Source: JAQVWU01 sp964628455 (GTDB taxonomy: Bacteria > Bacillota > Clostridia > Oscillospirales > CAG-272). From it: a stretch of 15,091 nt of DNA. The stretch covers positions 1 through 15,091 of the forward strand of contig CAZVPD010000096.1 in assembly GCA_964628455.1 (NCBI GenBank), in the 5' to 3' direction. The translations under genes were made by a program, and so were the position numbers. The notes under the pieces were generated by a model, which had not been told where the DNA came from, ran no database searches, and saw nothing but the letters and a program-made list of their open reading frames with translations. Below, piece by piece: positions 14,657 through 15,091 of this stretch; the stretch's first letter is position 1; every line of letters begins with the position of its first letter.

Positions 14657-14685
14657 GCAGCGGAATAAGATTTCGGAGGATCAGT

Positions 14686-15091
14686 ATGGTTAAGTATCGT
14701 ATTACGCCCGGGGATATACCGAACTCGGGTGTCCTGTATGTCAATCACGAAGAAAAACGCCGTTCCGGACATCTGTCCCACGCGCTTGCGGAGTATTCAC
14801 CCGGAAAAGTCCTGAGCTTTTATTCCGACTGTTCCGGAAACCGGAACCGCGGGCACAACGGTTTTGGATGGATCGAATACCGGCGCAGCGCGGACGGGGC
14901 GCGGACCTGGGGAGAACCCGTCAGACTCCCGTATGCCCTGAACGCCTTTTACAATGAATCGTTCACCGTATCCTGCGAAAAAGCGGTATCCGTCCGGGAA
15001 AATGAGATCGTGCTTTTCTGTACACGCTGCCTTAATCCCAACGGCTGGGAGCCATATATGACGCCTGTCTGGCTAAAAAGCACGGACGGAG
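14686..15091 (+). CDS. Sialidase/BNR-propeller-like protein, 5' part only
   Basis: The frame is open from the ATG at 14686 to the window edge: 135 complete codons with no stop. GGAGGA lies five bases before the start. The protein has no signal peptide. Near residue 68 it has SADGARTW followed by GEP, a slightly degenerate Asp-box (S-x-D-x-G-x-T-W) of the kind found in sialidase-type propellers, and the visible part ends in KSTDG, which looks like the start of a second Asp-box. Between them lie strands such as EIVLFCTRC. These features suggest an exo-alpha-sialidase-like or other six-bladed propeller protein. The arginine triad, Tyr and Glu of true sialidases cannot be checked in the fragment, so activity is open. 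It has its own strong promoter. Confidence 0.65.
   Translation, partial: MVKYRITPGDIPNSGVLYVNHEEKRRSGHLSHALAEYSPGKVLSFYSDCSGNRNRGHNGFGWIEYRRSADGARTWGEPVRLPYALNAFYNESFTVSCEKAVSVRENEIVLFCTRCLNPNGWEPYMTPVWLKSTDG

Larger units (their letters stand above)
14449..14685. other. Intergenic region with promoter and structured leader
   Basis: This 237-base spacer carries no ORF I can support. Its first 100 bases show nothing notable beyond a weak CTGCA/TGCAG dyad, and no strong terminator for the acetyltransferase gene. The rest holds the promoter and leader of the last gene. Confidence 0.6.

Overview
The window looks like a piece of a Gram-positive gut-type Clostridia (Bacillota) chromosome. The signs are strong purine-rich Shine-Dalgarno (SD) sites before nearly every gene, GTG and TTG starts, a PadR/DUF1048 operon of the kind common in Bacillota, and a dense set of carbohydrate-active enzymes. 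It cannot be assigned to a genus from sequence alone. I see no rRNA, tRNA, CRISPR array, insertion sequence or phage gene.

Left part (1-5722) is read on the minus strand. In transcription order it holds a DMT/EamA-type transporter, a GH35 beta-galactosidase-like enzyme, an AraC-type regulator, a Gfo/Idh/MocA oxidoreductase, a GNAT acetyltransferase, a small 55-codon ORF, and the first 17 codons of another gene that runs off the left edge. The GH35 gene sits only 22 bases after the transporter. The AraC gene has its own near-consensus promoter, whose -35 box lies on the GH35 stop codon, so the regulator, oxidoreductase and acetyltransferase can be expressed separately. Before the left-edge gene, a nested hairpin pairs its SD with the end of the 55-codon ORF, which suggests translational coupling.

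Centre (5723-7549). A 428-base divergent spacer carries the transporter promoter with a palindrome and a long-range direct repeat, and the PadR promoter with overlapping dyads. A three-gene autoregulated-type operon follows: PadR and two tandem DUF1048 proteins, joined by ATGA stop/start overlaps. Next is a roughly 430-base spacer with no convincing gene, holding an unexplained segment, two back-to-back inverted repeats and an extended -10 promoter.

Right part (7550-15091) is read on the plus strand: a large protein with polysaccharide-lyase-like motifs (probable alpha/alpha toroid), a GH31 alpha-glycosidase-like enzyme, a GH32/GH43-like five-bladed propeller protein with altered catalytic motifs, a second GNAT acetyltransferase, and the 5' end of a sialidase/BNR-propeller-like gene behind a perfect-consensus promoter. 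None of the carbohydrate enzymes has a visible signal peptide and no ABC, PTS or SusCD importer is present. The simplest reading is cytoplasmic processing of an imported, partly modified oligosaccharide: GH35 removes beta-galactosyl-type ends, GH31 alpha-linked ends, the lyase-like and propeller proteins act on unusual residues, and the MocA protein oxidises or epimerises a released sugar. The substrate is not identifiable from sequence. The most interesting items are the hairpin-buried SD at the left edge, the lyase-like protein, and the GH32-like protein whose catalytic positions read D/N/D instead of D/D/E.
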